64,000 bases of DNA from Zoogloeaceae bacterium (GTDB taxonomy: Bacteria; Pseudomonadota; Gammaproteobacteria; Burkholderiales; Rhodocyclaceae): positions 62,001 through 126,000 of the forward strand of contig JACKMC010000009.1 of the NCBI GenBank assembly GCA_024235595.1, written 5' to 3'. The notes under the pieces were generated by a model that saw only the letters and a program-made list of their open reading frames with translations, did not search any database and was not told the DNA's origin. Each line of letters begins with the position of its first letter. Position 1 is the first letter of the stretch. This document shows, piece after piece, positions 61,994 through 64,000 of the stretch. Both the position numbers and the translations under genes were made by a program.

Positions 61994-63709
61994 GTGAGCC
62001 TGCAGCATGGCACCTCGGCACGGCTGCTGCCCTTTCTGAGGTGGCGCCACGAGCTTTCGATCGACACCCTGCGCGCCGATCTGCTGGCCGGGCTCACTGT
62101 CGCCCTGCTGATGATCCCGCAGTCGCTCGCCTACGCCCAGCTCGCCGGCCTGCCCGCCTACTACGGACTTTACGCATCGCTGCTGCCCACCATGGTCGGC
62201 GCGCTGTTCGGCTCGCTGGCCCAGCTCTCTACCGGACCGACGCCACTCACCGGCCTGCTCACCGCCGCCAGCGTGATGACCCTGGCAACGCCTGGCAGCG
62301 ATGAGTTCATCGCCATCGTGGTGCTGCTTGCGCTGCTCGCCGGGCTGGTACAGCTGAGCCTCGGCGCCCTGCGGCTGGGGTGGATCCTCAACCTGCTCTC
62401 GCATCCCGTGCTGATGGGATTCATCAATGCCGCGGCGCTGTTGATCTGCCTCTCCCAGCTCCCCGCCCTGCTCGGCCTCTCGATGCCCCACGGGCCCCAT
62501 TTCCTGCTCAACGTAGCGGGCTTTCTCGGCCGCCTCGATGAGCTTCGAGTCGCGCCCGCGGCCTTCGGTCTCGGCGCCCTCGCGATCTTGTTGATCTTGC
62601 GATGGCTTGCACCGCGGCTGCCCGGAGTGCTGTTGGTAATCGCCGGCAGCATCGGCATCTCGGCATCGCTTGGCGCAGCGGATGCCGGCGTGCAAGTGGT
62701 CGGGGCCATCCCAGCGGGCCTGCCCCACTTCGCGATCCCCGAGCTGCGGTGGCACATCGTCGTCGACTTGCTGCCCACGGCCTTCGTGATCGCCCTCGTC
62801 GGCTTCATGGAGGTCGCCTCCAACGCCAAGCTCATTTCCGCGCGCACGCATCAACCATGGAACGAGAACCAGGAACTGATCGGCCAGGGCATGGCCAAGG
62901 TCGCGGCCGCGATCAGCGGCACCCAACCGGTGAGCGCATCCTTCTCCCGCTCCGCGGTCAATTTCTCGGCCGGCGCCCGTACCGGGCTGTCTTCGGTGTT
63001 TACCGCGCTCTTCGTTCTATTGACGCTGCTGTTCTTCACACCGACGCTGTGGCACCTGCCGGTCGCCGCGCTTGCCGCGGTCATCATGCAGGCGGTCGGG
63101 GGGCTGCTCGACTTCGGCGCCCTCAAGCGCGCCTGGCGGGCCAGCCGGGACGACGGCATCGCCGCCGCAGCGACCTTCGTCGCGACCCTGCTCTTTGCCC
63201 CCAACATCCAGAACGGCATACTCACCGGCCTGCTGCTGTCGCTCGCGATCTACCTCTACCGCGACATGCGCCCGCGCATCGCCCTGCTCGGGCTGCACGA
63301 GGACGGCACCTATCGCGACGCGCAGCGCTTCGGACTTGCCCATCCGCACCCCGGCCTGGTGATCCTGCGATTCGACGGCGCCCTGCATTTCATCAATGCC
63401 GCCAGCTTCGAGGACGCAGTGCTGAGGGTCGCGATCTCGCACCCGGAGGTAAAGATCGTGCTGATCTCTGGCGCCGGCATCAACAGCATCGACGCCAGCG
63501 GCCTGGAAGTTCTGGACAGGCTGCTCCATCGCACCGGCGCCGACGGCCTGACGCTGGCCTTCTGCGGACTCAAGAAACAGGTGATCGACCGGCTCGAGGC
63601 CACCGGAATCTGGCCCGAGATCGAGGAGCGCGCCGGATACCGCAACGAGCATCTGGCGCTCGAGGCCCTGCTGCCGGCTCTTGACAAGCCCGAAGAAAAT
63701 CGGCTTTGA
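61994..63709 (+). CDS. SulP-family anion transporter with STAS domain
   Basis: A 571-residue membrane protein with about ten to twelve hydrophobic segments (about 27-430). N-terminal motifs are ADLLAGLTVALLMIPQSLAYA and LPAYYGLYASLLPTMVGALF. The cytoplasmic STAS domain (about 455-565) has FINAASFEDAVLRVAI and SGAGINSIDASGLEVLD. The start is GTG; the 252 bp before it show no gene. Sulfate is the commonest substrate in the family, but bicarbonate or dicarboxylates are also known. Confidence 0.93.
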   Translation: MSLQHGTSARLLPFLRWRHELSIDTLRADLLAGLTVALLMIPQSLAYAQLAGLPAYYGLYASLLPTMVGALFGSLAQLSTGPTPLTGLLTAASVMTLATPGSDEFIAIVVLLALLAGLVQLSLGALRLGWILNLLSHPVLMGFINAAALLICLSQLPALLGLSMPHGPHFLLNVAGFLGRLDELRVAPAAFGLGALAILLILRWLAPRLPGVLLVIAGSIGISASLGAADAGVQVVGAIPAGLPHFAIPELRWHIVVDLLPTAFVIALVGFMEVASNAKLISARTHQPWNENQELIGQGMAKVAAAISGTQPVSASFSRSAVNFSAGARTGLSSVFTALFVLLTLLFFTPTLWHLPVAALAAVIMQAVGGLLDFGALKRAWRASRDDGIAAAATFVATLLFAPNIQNGILTGLLLSLAIYLYRDMRPRIALLGLHEDGTYRDAQRFGLAHPHPGLVILRFDGALHFINAASFEDAVLRVAISHPEVKIVLISGAGINSIDASGLEVLDRLLHRTGADGLTLAFCGLKKQVIDRLEATGIWPEIEERAGYRNEHLALEALLPALDKPEENRL

Positions 63710-63734
63710 CTTCATGACGCAGGCGAGCTAAACT
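63706..63734 (+). promoter_or_regulatory. Sigma70-type promoter of rplU
   Basis: TTGACT at 63706-63711, a 17-nt spacer and TAAACT at 63729-63734 lie about 42 bp upstream of the rplU start. The -35 overlaps the stop of the SulP gene. This is the best promoter match I found in the window. Confidence 0.75.
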
Positions 63735-63775
63735 GCCGCGTTTTGCAGCACCCATTCCATCAGTTGGAGCATTCC

Positions 63776-64000
63776 ATGTACGCGGTCATAAAAACCGGGG
63801 GTAAGCAGTATCGTGTTACCGCCGGCTACAAACTCAAAGTAGAACAGATACCGGCAGACGTGGGCTCAGAAATCACTCTCGATCAGATTCTCATGGTCGG
63901 CGAAGGCGAGTCGGTCAAGATCGGTACGCCAGTGGTTTCGGGCGCAGTCGTGAAAGCCACTATTCTGTCCCACGGTCGTCACGACAAGGTCAAGATCTTC
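63776..64000 (+). CDS. rplU: 50S ribosomal protein L21, N-terminal part
   Basis: The first 75 codons of L21; the gene runs off the right edge. The sequence starts MYAVIKTGGKQYRVTAGYKL and continues with EITLDQILMVGEGESVKIGT and SHGRHDKVKIF, characteristic of L21. A TTGGAGC Shine-Dalgarno precedes the ATG. rpmA and obgE would be expected downstream. Confidence 0.97.
   Translation, partial: MYAVIKTGGKQYRVTAGYKLKVEQIPADVGSEITLDQILMVGEGESVKIGTPVVSGAVVKATILSHGRHDKVKIF

Noticed and set aside
1..64000. CRISPR arrays, insertion sequences and rRNA genes
   Set aside because: No regularly spaced repeats, transposase frames or rRNA sequences were seen.

Overview
This is a high-GC bacterial chromosome segment, most likely from a betaproteobacterium of the Rhodocyclales type (Azoarcus/Thauera-like). 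That placement is an inference from gene order and protein style, not from an rRNA gene. Supporting arrangements are lolB-ispE-tRNA-Gln-prs-rplY-pth-ychF, the yhdP/nitrilase/tldD cluster facing glnE, the M16 peptidase pair facing ftsY-ftsE-ftsX, and a three-gene pntAA-pntAB-pntB set. The window begins inside hsdM and ends inside rplU.

Region 1 (1-7.6 kb) is a mobile island, visibly less GC-rich than the rest in its hsdR part. It runs entirely on the minus strand. Next to the 3' end of ychF lies a P4-type integrase, followed by a hypothetical protein, an AlpA-type regulator, a replication-initiator-like protein, a second tyrosine recombinase, and a type I restriction-modification module. In that module a small ribbon-helix-helix protein is translationally coupled to hsdR, with hsdM after it. 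The island extends past the left edge.

Region 2 (7.6-21.7 kb) is core housekeeping: ychF, pth, rplY, prs, tRNA-Gln, ispE, lolB and a TPR secretory protein on the minus strand; mutM and a dynamin-like GTPase on the plus strand; then ferredoxin, coaD, rsmD and two M16 peptidases on the minus strand. Region 3 (21.7-36.3 kb) holds ftsY-ftsE-ftsX, tldD, a nitrilase-family amidase, the giant AsmA-like yhdP, glnE and malate synthase G.

Region 4 (36.9-51 kb) has tRNA-Pro, a polyprenyl synthase, an orphan ugpB-ugpQ pair, a small lipoprotein, three cyclic-di-GMP proteins (an EAL protein and an HD-GYP protein in one operon, and a separate PAS-GGDEF-EAL protein), an aldo/keto reductase, rlmM and a DEAD-box helicase with a long leader. 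Region 5 (51-64 kb) has the proton-translocating transhydrogenase, corA, a PP2C phosphatase, the glycolate oxidase operon glcC-glcD-glcE-glcF with a candidate operator, a SEC-C protein, a SulP transporter and the start of rplU. Glycolate oxidase makes glyoxylate and malate synthase G uses it, so two parts of glycolate use lie about 20 kb apart.

I found no CRISPR array, insertion sequence or rRNA gene. Most of the window is ordinary core genome. The least conventional parts are the island at the left end, the dynamin-like protein, and the HD-GYP protein with a substituted HD motif.
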